From positions 124,001 through 188,000 of the forward strand of contig CAKUVI010000004.1 in assembly GCA_934699095.1 (NCBI GenBank): a DNA stretch of 64,000 bases, written 5' to 3'. Both the position numbers and the translations under genes were made by a program. The stretch is from an uncultured Bacteroidales bacterium. Lineage in GTDB: Bacteria; Bacteroidota; Bacteroidia; Bacteroidales; WCHB1-69. The notes under the pieces were generated by a model that saw nothing but the letters and a program-made list of their open reading frames with translations, had not been told where the DNA came from and did not search any database. This document shows positions 33,698 through 42,700 of this stretch, in pieces (position 1 is the stretch's first letter; each line of letters starts with the position of its first letter).

Positions 33698-33781
33698 GCC
33701 GAAGTGGCGGAATAGGTAGACGCGTTGGTCTCAAAAACCAATGAGGTAACACTCGTGCCGGTTCGATCCCGGCCTTCGGTA
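33698..33781 (+). tRNA. tRNA-Leu (CAA)
   Basis: 84 bases, class II tRNA with a long variable arm. The acceptor stem is GCCGAAG/CTTCGGT, the anticodon loop CTCAAAA with CAA at 33732-33734, and the T-arm GCCGG-TTCGATC-CCGGC. Discriminator A. CCA not encoded. Decodes UUG. Confidence 0.96.
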
Positions 33782-33784
33782 CTA

Positions 33785-33810
33785 AAAGGAAACTTAGGTT
33801 TCCTTTTTTT
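33785..33810 (+). terminator. Intrinsic terminator of tRNA-Leu
   Basis: AAAGGAAAC / GTTTCCTTTTTTT hairpin with a T-run, 3 bases after the tRNA. Confidence 0.85.
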
Positions 33811-33849
33811 GTTTTAAAATTGATACCGGATAGTAATAAATTAAAATTG

Positions 33850-33857
33850 TATTTTTG
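33850..33857 (+). promoter_or_regulatory. TATTTTTG -7 box for ridA
   Basis: TATTTTTG, 23 bases upstream of the ridA ATG. Confidence 0.6.
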
Positions 33858-33880
33858 CGCTTCACAAAATCAAATACAAA

Positions 33881-34261
33881 ATGAAAAAAGTAATACATAC
33901 TACAAATGCGCCTGCCGCAATCGGTCCTTACAGTCAGGCTATTGAAGCCAACGGAATGCTTTTCATTTCAGGTCAGATTCCTGTAAACCCAGCAACGGGT
34001 GTGGTTCCTGAAGGGATAACAGCTCAAACAGAGCAAGTTATGGCCAATATCGCCGCCATTCTCAAAGAAGCCGGTTACTCATTCGATGAAGTAGTAAAGA
34101 CAACCTGTCTGCTCAGCGATATCGCCAACTTCGCTGCTATGAACGAGGTTTATGCCAAATCATTCACTTCAAATCCACCTGCCCGCGCCGCTTTCGCAGT
34201 TCGCGACCTGCCAAAAGGCGTAATGGTTGAAATCGAAGTCATTGCCGTTAAATCCAAATAG
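33881..34261 (+). CDS. ridA: RidA family enamine/imine deaminase
   Basis: 126 residues. It hydrolyses reactive 2-aminoacrylate and related enamines. Typical segments are TTNAPAAIGPYSQAI at the start, LFISGQIPVNPATG, a central TCLLSDI, and the C-terminal PPARAAFAVRDLPKGVMVEIEVIA, which contains the Arg and Glu that hold the substrate carboxylate. It starts a plus-strand run ridA, ABC-F, rsmE. Confidence 0.95.
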   Translation: MKKVIHTTNAPAAIGPYSQAIEANGMLFISGQIPVNPATGVVPEGITAQTEQVMANIAAILKEAGYSFDEVVKTTCLLSDIANFAAMNEVYAKSFTSNPPARAAFAVRDLPKGVMVEIEVIAVKSK

Positions 34262-34275
34262 CATTGTAGTTTCTG

Positions 34276-36165
34276 ATGAACTATCTGACCGTCGATAAAG
34301 TTTCTAAATCGGTTGGAGAAAAAGAACTCTTCCATCAGATAACATTCGGACTCGAAAAGGGCCAAAAAAGCGCGCTTATCGCCCGCAATGGCACCGGAAA
34401 GAGCACTCTTCTCAATATCATTGCCGGATTGGACTCCCCAGATGAGGGACAAGTCATAGTCCGCAATGATATTGTTGTCTCTTATCTGCCTCAACATGAT
34501 GATTTTCAGGATGATGACTCTGTATTAAATGCCCTTTTTGATGCAGAAACGCCTACTATGAAGGCCATCAAAGAATATGAAACATGTCTGTTTCTTATAG
34601 AAAATAACCGCACCGATGAGGTCCCCCAGGAGAGGATGGAAAAGGCCATCTCTGACCTTGACAGACTTCAGGCTTGGGACTATGAGGCGAAAATCAAGGA
34701 GATACTTTCAAAATTCGGTATTCACGATGTGTTGAAAAATATGGGTGAACTCTCTGGTGGACAACGCAAAAAGGCCGCCTTGGCCCGCACACTCATTGCC
34801 GACACCGACCTTCTGATTCTCGATGAGCCCACTAACCACCTCGATATTGAGATGACAGAGTGGCTTGAAAATTACCTCTCCGCAGCCAATATTACCCTGT
34901 TGATGGTTACCCACGACCGCTCTTTTTTAGACCGCGTCTGCAATGATATCTTTGAGCTTTCAGATGGCAATCTCTACCATTATAGAGGCAAATATGACTA
35001 TTTCCTCGAGAAAAAAGCCGAACGACTTGCAAATGCCGCAGCAGAACATGAGAAACTCCGTCAACTCTATCGCAAAGAGCTCGCATGGGTGCATACTTCT
35101 CCGCAAGCCCGAACTTCAAAGGCCCGTGCCCGTATCAATAATTTTGAAAAACTGCAAGAACAAGTCAACGTCCGCACTGAATCAGCCCCCGAAGCTTTTA
35201 AAGTCCAATCCGAAAGACTTGGTCATAAAATATTGGAAATCAGTCACCTCGACTTTTCCTTCCCTGATCAGACTATTGTAAAAGACTTTTCCTATATTTT
35301 CAAGAAAGGCGAAAAATGCGGCATTGTTGGTAAAAACGGTTCAGGAAAAAGCACCTTTTTGAAGATGATAATGGGTGAAATCACCCCCGACGGCGGTAAA
35401 ATAACCCCTGGCCAGACTATAAAGTTCGGATATTTTTCCCAAAACGGAATGCTCTATAGCGGCAACAAAATTGTACTTGATTTAGTCAAAGAGCACGCCG
35501 AAGTCATCAGAATGGAAAACGGCAACTATCTCAGCGCTTCCAATTTCCTTAATCACTTTGGATTCCCGTACAGTCTCCAATATACCTATTACGACGACCT
35601 TAGCGGTGGCGAAAAACGGAAACTCCATCTCTTAATCACCCTGTTAAAAAATCCTAATTTCCTTATTTTAGACGAACCCACCAACGACTTCGACATCGAC
35701 ACGCTGAACCTATTGGAAGACTTTTTGACCAATTTTGAAGGTTGCCTCCTGATTGTGTCTCACGACAGATGGCTGATGAATAAGTTGGTTGACCATCTGT
35801 TTGTGTTTGAGGGAGACGGAAAAATCAGAGATTGTTGGGGCAACTATGAAGACTACAGGCAGGAACGTGAAAAAGAGTTGCGCATACAAAAACGCATTGA
35901 AAAAGCCAGTCGGCCCGAACCTGTGAAACCACAACGCGTTCAACCAGCCAATAAGCTGACTTACAAGGAAAAACGTGAGTTGGAAGCGTTGGAAACAGAT
36001 ATTGCAAACCTCGAAATCGAGAAAAAAAGAATTGAAGACAAGATGACAGCTGGTGTCGGCACCCCTGAAGAATTTGCAGACTGGGGACGGCGCTATAATG
36101 AAATTGAAAAAATATTAGACGAGAAAACAGAACGCTGGATGGAATTGTCTGAAAAAGAAAGTTAA
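34276..36165 (+). CDS. ABC-F ATPase, Uup-like
   Basis: 629 residues with two ABC domains and no membrane segments. Walker A ARNGTGKST (about 37-45) and GKNGSGKST (about 354-362), signatures LSGGQRKKAALA and LSGGEKRKLHLL, Walker B LLILDEPTNHLDIE and FLILDEPTNDFDID, and the linker between domains (AHE-rich arm with SPQARTSKARARI). A C-terminal coiled coil (ELEALETDIANLEIEKKR) is the Uup mark. ABC-F proteins bind the ribosomal E-site; Uup is linked to genome stability and ribosome quality. Antibiotic resistance ABC-F is a less likely alternative. Starts 14 bases after ridA. Confidence 0.9.
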   Translation: MNYLTVDKVSKSVGEKELFHQITFGLEKGQKSALIARNGTGKSTLLNIIAGLDSPDEGQVIVRNDIVVSYLPQHDDFQDDDSVLNALFDAETPTMKAIKEYETCLFLIENNRTDEVPQERMEKAISDLDRLQAWDYEAKIKEILSKFGIHDVLKNMGELSGGQRKKAALARTLIADTDLLILDEPTNHLDIEMTEWLENYLSAANITLLMVTHDRSFLDRVCNDIFELSDGNLYHYRGKYDYFLEKKAERLANAAAEHEKLRQLYRKELAWVHTSPQARTSKARARINNFEKLQEQVNVRTESAPEAFKVQSERLGHKILEISHLDFSFPDQTIVKDFSYIFKKGEKCGIVGKNGSGKSTFLKMIMGEITPDGGKITPGQTIKFGYFSQNGMLYSGNKIVLDLVKEHAEVIRMENGNYLSASNFLNHFGFPYSLQYTYYDDLSGGEKRKLHLLITLLKNPNFLILDEPTNDFDIDTLNLLEDFLTNFEGCLLIVSHDRWLMNKLVDHLFVFEGDGKIRDCWGNYEDYRQEREKELRIQKRIEKASRPEPVKPQRVQPANKLTYKEKRELEALETDIANLEIEKKRIEDKMTAGVGTPEEFADWGRRYNEIEKILDEKTERWMELSEKES

Positions 36166-36166
36166 A

Positions 36167-36871
36167 ATGCACTATTTCTATACACCTGAACTATCAAACA
36201 ACATAGTAACCCTTTCTCCTGAAGAATCTGAGCACTGTGTGAAGGTCATGCGCCACCGCAATGGCGATGTTGTGTGCATCACCGATGGCAAAGGACAACT
36301 CTTCGAGGCTGAAATCGTGGACGATAACCACAAAAAATGTACCGTTTCGCTATTGCATAACATTGATGCAAACTTTCCTATCCACAATGGGTTACACCTT
36401 GCAATAGCTCCAACAAAAAACGTCAGTCGCATGGAATGGTTGCTCGAAAAAGCTATTGAGATAGGGATTTTCAAAATAACTTTCCTGAATTGCGAACATT
36501 CCGAAAGATCGCATATCAACCTTGACCGCATGCACAGAATTGCCGTGGCCGCCCTAAAACAATCACAGACCACATGGCTACCTGATATAGAAATATCTGA
36601 CTTTCAGATCTTTATAAACAAATATCGCGAATATGAAGCAGATAAACTCATCGCTTGGTGCGACAAAGACAACAATACGCAATTAACAGATTTTAACCGA
36701 AAAAATACAACGATGATTCTGCTGATCGGTCCTGAGGGCGACTTCAGCGCCGAGGAGATAGAGGCCGCACGCAGAGAAGGGTATTTGGAGGTTAAACTCG
36801 GGAATCGCCGCCTCCGCACCGAAACAGCGGGTCTTTACGGTTGCTTCGCCGCAAGTACTACAACCAAATAA
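36167..36871 (+). CDS. rsmE: 16S rRNA m3U1498 methyltransferase RsmE
   Basis: 234 residues, SPOUT (trefoil-knot) fold. The N-terminal PUA-like part (HYFYTPELSNN, SEHCVKVMRHRNGD) is followed by APTKNVSRMEWLLEKAIEIG and the SAM knot LLIGPEGDFSAEEIEAA and LRTETAGLYG. It methylates N3 of U1498 in 16S rRNA. One base separates it from the ABC-F stop, so the two are cotranscribed. Confidence 0.95.
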   Translation: MHYFYTPELSNNIVTLSPEESEHCVKVMRHRNGDVVCITDGKGQLFEAEIVDDNHKKCTVSLLHNIDANFPIHNGLHLAIAPTKNVSRMEWLLEKAIEIGIFKITFLNCEHSERSHINLDRMHRIAVAALKQSQTTWLPDIEISDFQIFINKYREYEADKLIAWCDKDNNTQLTDFNRKNTTMILLIGPEGDFSAEEIEAARREGYLEVKLGNRRLRTETAGLYGCFAASTTTK

Positions 36872-37040
36872 GCCAAAATTACTCGTAAATAATTGGTCAA
36901 ATCAAGATTCACGTGATGTTGTGAGTAAAATTGTGCTTCCAGGATGGTTCAATCTGTTGTGTAAAGAAAACGTACCTTTAAATAACTGTCGTTTTCATAA
37001 CATGACTAAAAGTTTTAGCGGACAGCAATAATTTTTTTTA

Positions 37041-37048
37041 TATTTTTG
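37041..37048 (+). promoter_or_regulatory. TATTTTTG -7 box for C25 peptidase
   Basis: TATTTTTG, 25 bases upstream of the ATG, within a 202-base gap after rsmE that otherwise shows no feature. Confidence 0.6.
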
Positions 37049-37073
37049 CAAGCTTTTTTACAAAAATAATAAC

Positions 37074-40000
37074 ATGGCTAAACATCTTTCTAAATTTGTC
37101 AGCATTTTTTTGCTGATGATAGTAATTTCAGGTATAAATGCGCAGAATATTCGTCAAACTTTGATCAAAAGTAATGCCGATTACGCAATAGTACGTGTTG
37201 ATTTTATGAATTACCATACAAATCAGGTTTTGGTAAATGGTGAATTGATGCAGAATTTGGTGATGGAAAACGCTTATCCAATGTTAAAAAAGGGTAATCC
37301 AGAACTTCTTAAATCTACATTTTCACTTATCGTCCCTGAAAATTCAAATCCTGAAATTCAGGTTCTTGACGCTCAGTTTTCTGAAATTCAGAATTTTAAA
37401 TTGGCACCGTCAAAGGGAATGATTTTCAGGAATGTTAATCCCGAGGATGTTCCTTATGCAAAAAACGATTCATATAACTCTGCCGAGTATCTTTTGGGTG
37501 CTCCGGCAACAATAGGTCAGGATTATCAGCTGCGCGACTACCATGGCGTTGTTGTTCAGACTTATCCTTTCGACTATAACCCTGCAAATCAACTACTTAA
37601 AGTGTATTCTTCAGTAACATTGAAGATTACATACAATGGAACAAGTTCTGTTAAAGTAGCTCACAAAAACAACAAAACCTTTGATGATGTATATTCAAGA
37701 CAGTTTTTGAATTACAGTAACTATCGTTCCAACCCCATAACCGAAAACGGGGATATGCTTATCATCTCTCCCGAAGGGTTTATGGAGTCATTGAAACCAT
37801 ATATTGAGTGGAAGAAAAAGACAGGATATAATGTTGAGATGGTGTCAGTGGCAGATGCAGGTGGCAATAGTACAGCCATAAAATCTTATGTTACAGAGTA
37901 TTACAACGAGCACAACCTTGTGTTCTTGTTGATTGTTGGTGACAACAATTACTTCCCTGCTCCAACGCAAAGTGGTGAATACAGCGACAACCTTCTCACT
38001 CAGATTGTTGGTGACGACTACTATCCGGATATTATTCTTGGAAAGATTTCAGCAGAGAACACAGATCAGGTGGAGACACAGGTTCAGCGTTTCCTTGAAT
38101 ACGAACAGAATCCATCCAACACCGACCATCTTCCTGTTTTCTGCGGTATTGGTTCACAGGAGGGCGGTTCATACAGCGACAACGGTGAAATCGATTGGCA
38201 ACATATCCGTCTGATAGACAATAAGTTGCTTGGCTATACATACACATCAGGTTATGAGCTGTTTGAAGGCAGCCAAGGCGGTTTGGATGCAGCCGGTTCA
38301 CCAAGTGCAACCGACGTGGCCAATGCAGTGAACGCTGGTGTCGGAATCATAACCTATTGCGGACATGGTAATTACAACCTGTGGGGAACGACCAGTTTCA
38401 GCAATAATCATGTAAATGCTTTGACCAACAAAGGTAAACTTCCGTTTATCATCTCGGTTGCATGTCTGAATGGAGACTATGCCAACCAGACCTGTTTTGC
38501 TGAGGCTTGGGTACGTGCCACAAAAGACGGTACACCTACAGGTGCTGTCGGTTTCCTCGGTTCAACCATCAGCCAACCTTGGAATCCACCAATGCGTGCT
38601 CAGGATGAGATGATTAACATGCTCGTTGACACAACAGGAACCATAAAGAAAATCACATTTGGTGGTATGTTTTTCAACGGTATGATCAAGATGCTTGATA
38701 CCTACAACAGCGATGCTACTGCCACGTTCCGCACATGGATACTGTTTGGAGACCCAACTTTGCTCATGCGCACCGCGGTACCGGCACAACTTAATGTAGA
38801 ACATTTGCCTGTTCTTCCAGTCGGCATGACAGACATCAGCTTCTCTTCTCCCGTGGAGAATGCCAAAGTTACGGTGTCTAAAAGCGGAGAAATCCTCGCT
38901 GTCGGCAATATAGAGGATGGCGTTTTTGAGACAAGCTTTGAAGAGGCATACACACCTGTCGATACACTTGATGTTGTGGCCACCGCTCATAATTACATCC
39001 CTTACGTTGGCATTATCCAATTCATACCTAACGACGGACCGTACTTGCTTTGCAATAACATCCAAATAAGCGATAACGGAAACAACGACAACCAGGCTGA
39101 CTATGGAGAAACCATCAATGTTACACCGACCTTCAAAAATGTCGGAAGTGCTGCCGCCAATAATTCGCATATTACTTTTACCACAGACGACAACTATGTC
39201 ACAATGCTGAACAGCGCCATCACTATCAACAGCCTTGCCGCAGATGCATCCACTACACAAAACAACGCTTTCAGCTTCAAAGTCTCGAATGCTGTTCCAA
39301 ACAATCACAGCGTTCAGTTCACAATGCTGATTGTGACAGGCAACGACAGCATCGTATCTTATAAGAACATCACACTTCGCGCGCCTAAGCTGGCAGTTTC
39401 CAATATGGTTATTGATGATACTGAAAGCGGAGACGGCAACGGACACGTTGATTTTGAAGAGACAGCTACGTTGACATTTACACTGAGAAATGTGGGTTCT
39501 TCAAAGTCAGTGCCAGGCACAGTTACAATAACAAACCCTGCCGGTGAACTCGCCGTTCAGACATCAACATCATCAGTTAATGCACTTGATCCTAACGGTA
39601 CCCAAAATATCACCTGCCAAGTGGTAGCAGACGAGAGTGTTCAATCAACGGCCATCACATTTATGAGGGTCATCTATACAGCTGGAAACTATTCAGTTAC
39701 CGAGTATTTTCCTGTAAAGATCGGTGCCGTTCGCGAAGATTGGGAGACCGGAGATCTTACTGCAATGGAATGGGAAAATCCTTCTCAGAAGCCTTGGTAT
39801 GTAACAACTCAGAACCCATACGAAGGCGATTATTGCTTGAGATCAGGTCAAATTTCTAACGGCAGTTCAACGATATTGAGAATCACAACCGATTGCAGTG
39901 TTACCGACACTATTTCATTCTATTATAAAGTTTCATCGGAGGAGAACTACGATATGCTTTCCTTCCTCATTGACGGGCAGAAGATAGGCGAATGGTCAGG

Positions 40001-40412
40001 TGTATCGGGTTGGGCCCGTGCAGCTTTCCCGGTGGATTCAGGTTCTCACACTTTTGCATGGAGATATTCCAAAGACTATTATGCATCTTATGGTAGCGAC
40101 TGTGCATGGATTGATAACATAGAGTTCCCTTCAGGAAGCATCAAATCACCCGTTTCCATTGAAATCCGTACCGAAGCTGACATCCAAGTAATGCCAAATC
40201 CTACTCAGGATTTTGTATATGTGAACACTGATAATGATGTGAATAACGCCACATACCGGGTATTTGACATTAACGGCAGACTTATAATAGGCGGTAAACT
40301 TAACGGAAACCGCACCAAAATCTCGTTGATTAATTGCACGAAGGGTGTCTATATCCTGAATATTTTAGAAGGTTCAGACGTGATTAAAACAGAAAAAATA
40401 GTAAAACAGTAA
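37074..40412 (+). CDS. Gingipain-like C25 cysteine peptidase, T9SS cargo
   Basis: 1112 residues. Signal peptide (hydrophobic 8-22, cleavage near GINAQ), an N-terminal prodomain to about 220, then a caspase-like C25 domain with catalytic His431 in TYCGHGNYN and Cys464 in SVACLNGDYA, and LIVGDNNYFPAP upstream. Residues about 580-900 are Ig/CARDB-like beta domains (DNQADYGETINVTPTFKN, GNGHVDFEETATLTFTLRN). A MAM/jellyroll-like region with DWETGDL and WIDNIEF follows. The C-terminal sorting domain has MPNPTQDFVYV and ends ILEGSDVIKTEKIVKQ. Arg or Lys specificity cannot be read from sequence alone. Probably surface-attached or secreted. Confidence 0.93.
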   Translation: MAKHLSKFVSIFLLMIVISGINAQNIRQTLIKSNADYAIVRVDFMNYHTNQVLVNGELMQNLVMENAYPMLKKGNPELLKSTFSLIVPENSNPEIQVLDAQFSEIQNFKLAPSKGMIFRNVNPEDVPYAKNDSYNSAEYLLGAPATIGQDYQLRDYHGVVVQTYPFDYNPANQLLKVYSSVTLKITYNGTSSVKVAHKNNKTFDDVYSRQFLNYSNYRSNPITENGDMLIISPEGFMESLKPYIEWKKKTGYNVEMVSVADAGGNSTAIKSYVTEYYNEHNLVFLLIVGDNNYFPAPTQSGEYSDNLLTQIVGDDYYPDIILGKISAENTDQVETQVQRFLEYEQNPSNTDHLPVFCGIGSQEGGSYSDNGEIDWQHIRLIDNKLLGYTYTSGYELFEGSQGGLDAAGSPSATDVANAVNAGVGIITYCGHGNYNLWGTTSFSNNHVNALTNKGKLPFIISVACLNGDYANQTCFAEAWVRATKDGTPTGAVGFLGSTISQPWNPPMRAQDEMINMLVDTTGTIKKITFGGMFFNGMIKMLDTYNSDATATFRTWILFGDPTLLMRTAVPAQLNVEHLPVLPVGMTDISFSSPVENAKVTVSKSGEILAVGNIEDGVFETSFEEAYTPVDTLDVVATAHNYIPYVGIIQFIPNDGPYLLCNNIQISDNGNNDNQADYGETINVTPTFKNVGSAAANNSHITFTTDDNYVTMLNSAITINSLAADASTTQNNAFSFKVSNAVPNNHSVQFTMLIVTGNDSIVSYKNITLRAPKLAVSNMVIDDTESGDGNGHVDFEETATLTFTLRNVGSSKSVPGTVTITNPAGELAVQTSTSSVNALDPNGTQNITCQVVADESVQSTAITFMRVIYTAGNYSVTEYFPVKIGAVREDWETGDLTAMEWENPSQKPWYVTTQNPYEGDYCLRSGQISNGSSTILRITTDCSVTDTISFYYKVSSEENYDMLSFLIDGQKIGEWSGVSGWARAAFPVDSGSHTFAWRYSKDYYASYGSDCAWIDNIEFPSGSIKSPVSIEIRTEADIQVMPNPTQDFVYVNTDNDVNNATYRVFDINGRLIIGGKLNGNRTKISLINCTKGVYILNILEGSDVIKTEKIVKQ

Positions 40413-40415
40413 CCT

Positions 40416-41189
40416 ATGAACAGTGAGGAGAAGACTATCTTGGTGGTCAATGACGACGGATACGAGGCGAAGGGATTGCAGGCTATGGTGGAGATTGCCA
40501 GGAAATTCGGCAATGTCACGGTGGTTGTCCCCGACAGGGTGCGTTCTGCAATGGGGCACGCCATCACTATGAACGAGCCTTTGAGGTTAAACAATTACAA
40601 GCAGGAAGACGGTGTGTCGTATTGGAGAACCAACGGCACTCCTGTTGACTGTGTAAAACTTGGCGAAAAGGTTGTGCTGCGAGATCAGAAGATTGACTTA
40701 GTGTTGTCGGGAATCAATCACGGGTCCAATTCTTCCGCAAGCCTGATATATTCCGGTACCATGGCGGCTGCCATTGAGGCTTTGTTCGACAATTTGCCGG
40801 CAATAGGTCTTTCGCTTCTCGATTATTCACCAAATGCTGATTTCACTGCCGCCAAGCACTTTGGCGAGATAATAGTGAAGAGGGTTCTGGAAAAAGGACT
40901 TCCCGAAGGAGTTTGCCTGAATGTTAACATTCCTAAGGAGGATTTGAAGGATATCAAGGGCATCAAAGTCACGCGTCAATGCGACGGCACATGGCATGAG
41001 GACCTCGAGGAGCGCATCGACGTGTTCGGCAGAAAATATTATTGGCTTACAGGCTATTTGGAACGTAAAGAATTCGAACCCGACACCTGTGAATGGGCGC
41101 TCAGCAATCACTATGTGTCAGTTCAGCCAGTTCAGTACGATCTGACCGCCCATAAGCATATTTCGTCACTTAAATTCTTAGAGTTATGA
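40416..41189 (+). CDS. surE: 5'/3'-nucleotidase SurE
   Basis: 257 residues. The metal site NDDGYEAKG near the N-terminus, a Ser in RSAMGH, and the Asn-containing SGINHGSNSSASLIYSGTMA motif are diagnostic. SurE dephosphorylates nucleoside monophosphates and short polyphosphates. It begins 4 bases after the C25 gene stop, and its own stop overlaps the next start (ATGA). Confidence 0.96.
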   Translation: MNSEEKTILVVNDDGYEAKGLQAMVEIARKFGNVTVVVPDRVRSAMGHAITMNEPLRLNNYKQEDGVSYWRTNGTPVDCVKLGEKVVLRDQKIDLVLSGINHGSNSSASLIYSGTMAAAIEALFDNLPAIGLSLLDYSPNADFTAAKHFGEIIVKRVLEKGLPEGVCLNVNIPKEDLKDIKGIKVTRQCDGTWHEDLEERIDVFGRKYYWLTGYLERKEFEPDTCEWALSNHYVSVQPVQYDLTAHKHISSLKFLEL

Positions 41190-41497
41190 TGGAAAGATTA
41201 AGAAAAGATTCATACGTTTTAGGCGTTTTGATAGGCATCATATTGCCGGCTGTGCTTTTTGGAATTTTGTATGGTATTTTTACCATTGTGGTAAAGGCAA
41301 ATCCGGATATTTTGCTCAACAACCCCAACATCGTCAAGAGTCTAATACCAAAATTCATACTGATAGCGATGATTCCGAGTTTGTTTGTGCTACGTCACTA
41401 TCTTCTGAACCTTAAGTACGACAAGACCGGGCGCGGTATAGTTATAGCCACGTTTGTTCTGGCCATCGTGTTTGTGATAGTTCAATTCACTTTATAA
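41186..41497 (+). CDS. Small three-helix membrane protein
   Basis: 103 residues with three hydrophobic segments (about 13-36, 55-72, 83-102) and a conserved-looking LRHYLLNLKYDKTGRG between the second and third. I do not recognise a function. The ATGA overlap with surE shows coupled translation. It is followed by a hairpin shared with the prfA end. Confidence 0.7.
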   Translation: MMERLRKDSYVLGVLIGIILPAVLFGILYGIFTIVVKANPDILLNNPNIVKSLIPKFILIAMIPSLFVLRHYLLNLKYDKTGRGIVIATFVLAIVFVIVQFTL

Positions 41498-41500
41498 AAC

Positions 41501-41528
41501 AAAGAGGCGGTTATTCAACCGCCTCTTT
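41501..41528 (-). terminator. Shared hairpin at the convergent end of prfA
   Basis: A 12-bp perfect stem AAAGAGGCGGTT / AACCGCCTCTTT with loop ATTC. On the minus strand it is followed by a T-rich stretch (TTTGTTTTA), so it ends prfA transcripts. The last prfA codons and its stop (41511-41513) lie in the stem and loop. It also lies 4 bases after the plus-strand gene stop. Confidence 0.75.
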
Positions 41529-42590
41529 CAGTCTTTCAGCATTTTCAGCCACTTGCAAGGCCTGCATGACCTCCTCAATATCACCATTCATAAAATTGGC
41601 AAGATTGTACATTGTGTAGTTTATACGGTGGTCTGTCACGCGGTTTTGTGGATAGTTATAGGTTCTGATCTTGGCTGATCTGTCGCCTGTTGACACCATA
41701 GTACGGCGTTTTGAAGCTATTTCATCAAGATATTTTTGGTATTCCATCTCAAAGAGGCGGGTACGTAGCACACGCATAGCCTTTTCAAGGTTCTTGATTT
41801 GGGATTTTTCATCTTGGATGGAGACGACAATGCCTGTTGGTATATGGGTGAGGCGAACTGCGGAGTATGTGGTGTTGACGCACTGTCCTCCGGGACCAGA
41901 GGCGCAGAAGGTCTCCTTTTTGATGTCGCTTTGTTTCAGTTCGACGTCGAACTCACCGGCTTCGGGGAGAACCACCACAGAAGCTGCCGAGGTATGGACG
42001 CGGCCTTGGGCTTCGGTTTGCGGCACGCGTTGAACGCGGTGCACGCCAGATTCGTATTTCATTGTTCCGTATGCGCCGTCGCCGCTCACCATGAACACTA
42101 TTTCCTTGTATCCGCCAACAGTTCCTTCGGTCATGGATATTACCTCTATTTTCCAGCCTTTTTTGTCGCAATAATGTTGATACATTCTGAAGAGATCACC
42201 GGCAAAGATGCTCGCTTCATCACCGCCGGTGCCAGCCCTGATCTCCATCTGGGCATTCTTGCTGTCTTGTGGATCAGACGGCAGTAGCAGAAGACGGATA
42301 TCCTCTTCCAAGGTCTCCTTTTCTGACAGATAGCTGTCTAATTCCGCTTTTGCCATCTCACGGAATTCCTCATCTTTCTCATTGGCCAAGATTTCCTTTG
42401 CATTGGCTATATTGTCAATGATGTCTTTATATTTTTTATATGCGTCAACAACTGCCTGCAAATCTTTGTAGTCCTTGCTCAACTTCACATAGTTTTTCAT
42501 GTCCGACATTATGTCGGGCTTGGTGATTTCCTCGCCGATTTGAAGCCATCGCTGATAAATTAACTCTAATTTTTCCAATAAATCGTTCAT
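41511..42590 (-). CDS. prfA: Peptide chain release factor 1
   Basis: 359 residues. It recognises UAA and UAG. The tripeptide discriminator region lies in the central domain near VISMTEGTVGGYKEIVF, and the catalytic GGQ is in CASGPGGQCVNTTYSAVRLT. The C-terminal RSAKIRTYNYPQNRVTDHRI stretch is characteristic. Length is normal. Its promoter box is at 42616-42623. Confidence 0.96.
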   Translation of the reverse strand: MNDLLEKLELIYQRWLQIGEEITKPDIMSDMKNYVKLSKDYKDLQAVVDAYKKYKDIIDNIANAKEILANEKDEEFREMAKAELDSYLSEKETLEEDIRLLLLPSDPQDSKNAQMEIRAGTGGDEASIFAGDLFRMYQHYCDKKGWKIEVISMTEGTVGGYKEIVFMVSGDGAYGTMKYESGVHRVQRVPQTEAQGRVHTSAASVVVLPEAGEFDVELKQSDIKKETFCASGPGGQCVNTTYSAVRLTHIPTGIVVSIQDEKSQIKNLEKAMRVLRTRLFEMEYQKYLDEIASKRRTMVSTGDRSAKIRTYNYPQNRVTDHRINYTMYNLANFMNGDIEEVMQALQVAENAERLKEAVE

Positions 42591-42615
42591 AAAATCCTTC
42601 CTGTTTTAAGGGCTG

Positions 42616-42623
42616 CAAAGATA
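42616..42623 (-). promoter_or_regulatory. TATCTTTG -7 box for prfA
   Basis: Minus-strand TATCTTTG, 26 bases upstream of the prfA ATG. Confidence 0.6.
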
Positions 42624-42700
42624 CAAAAAACAAAGATATATCAGAAGCAACTCTTCAGCACCCTGAAATCTTCATTTTTACTGGCAAAAAAAGACTTTAA

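Noticed and set aside
38562..39446. 294-codon minus-strand frame opposite the C25 peptidase
   Set aside because: Antisense shadow without homology, promoter or neighbours.
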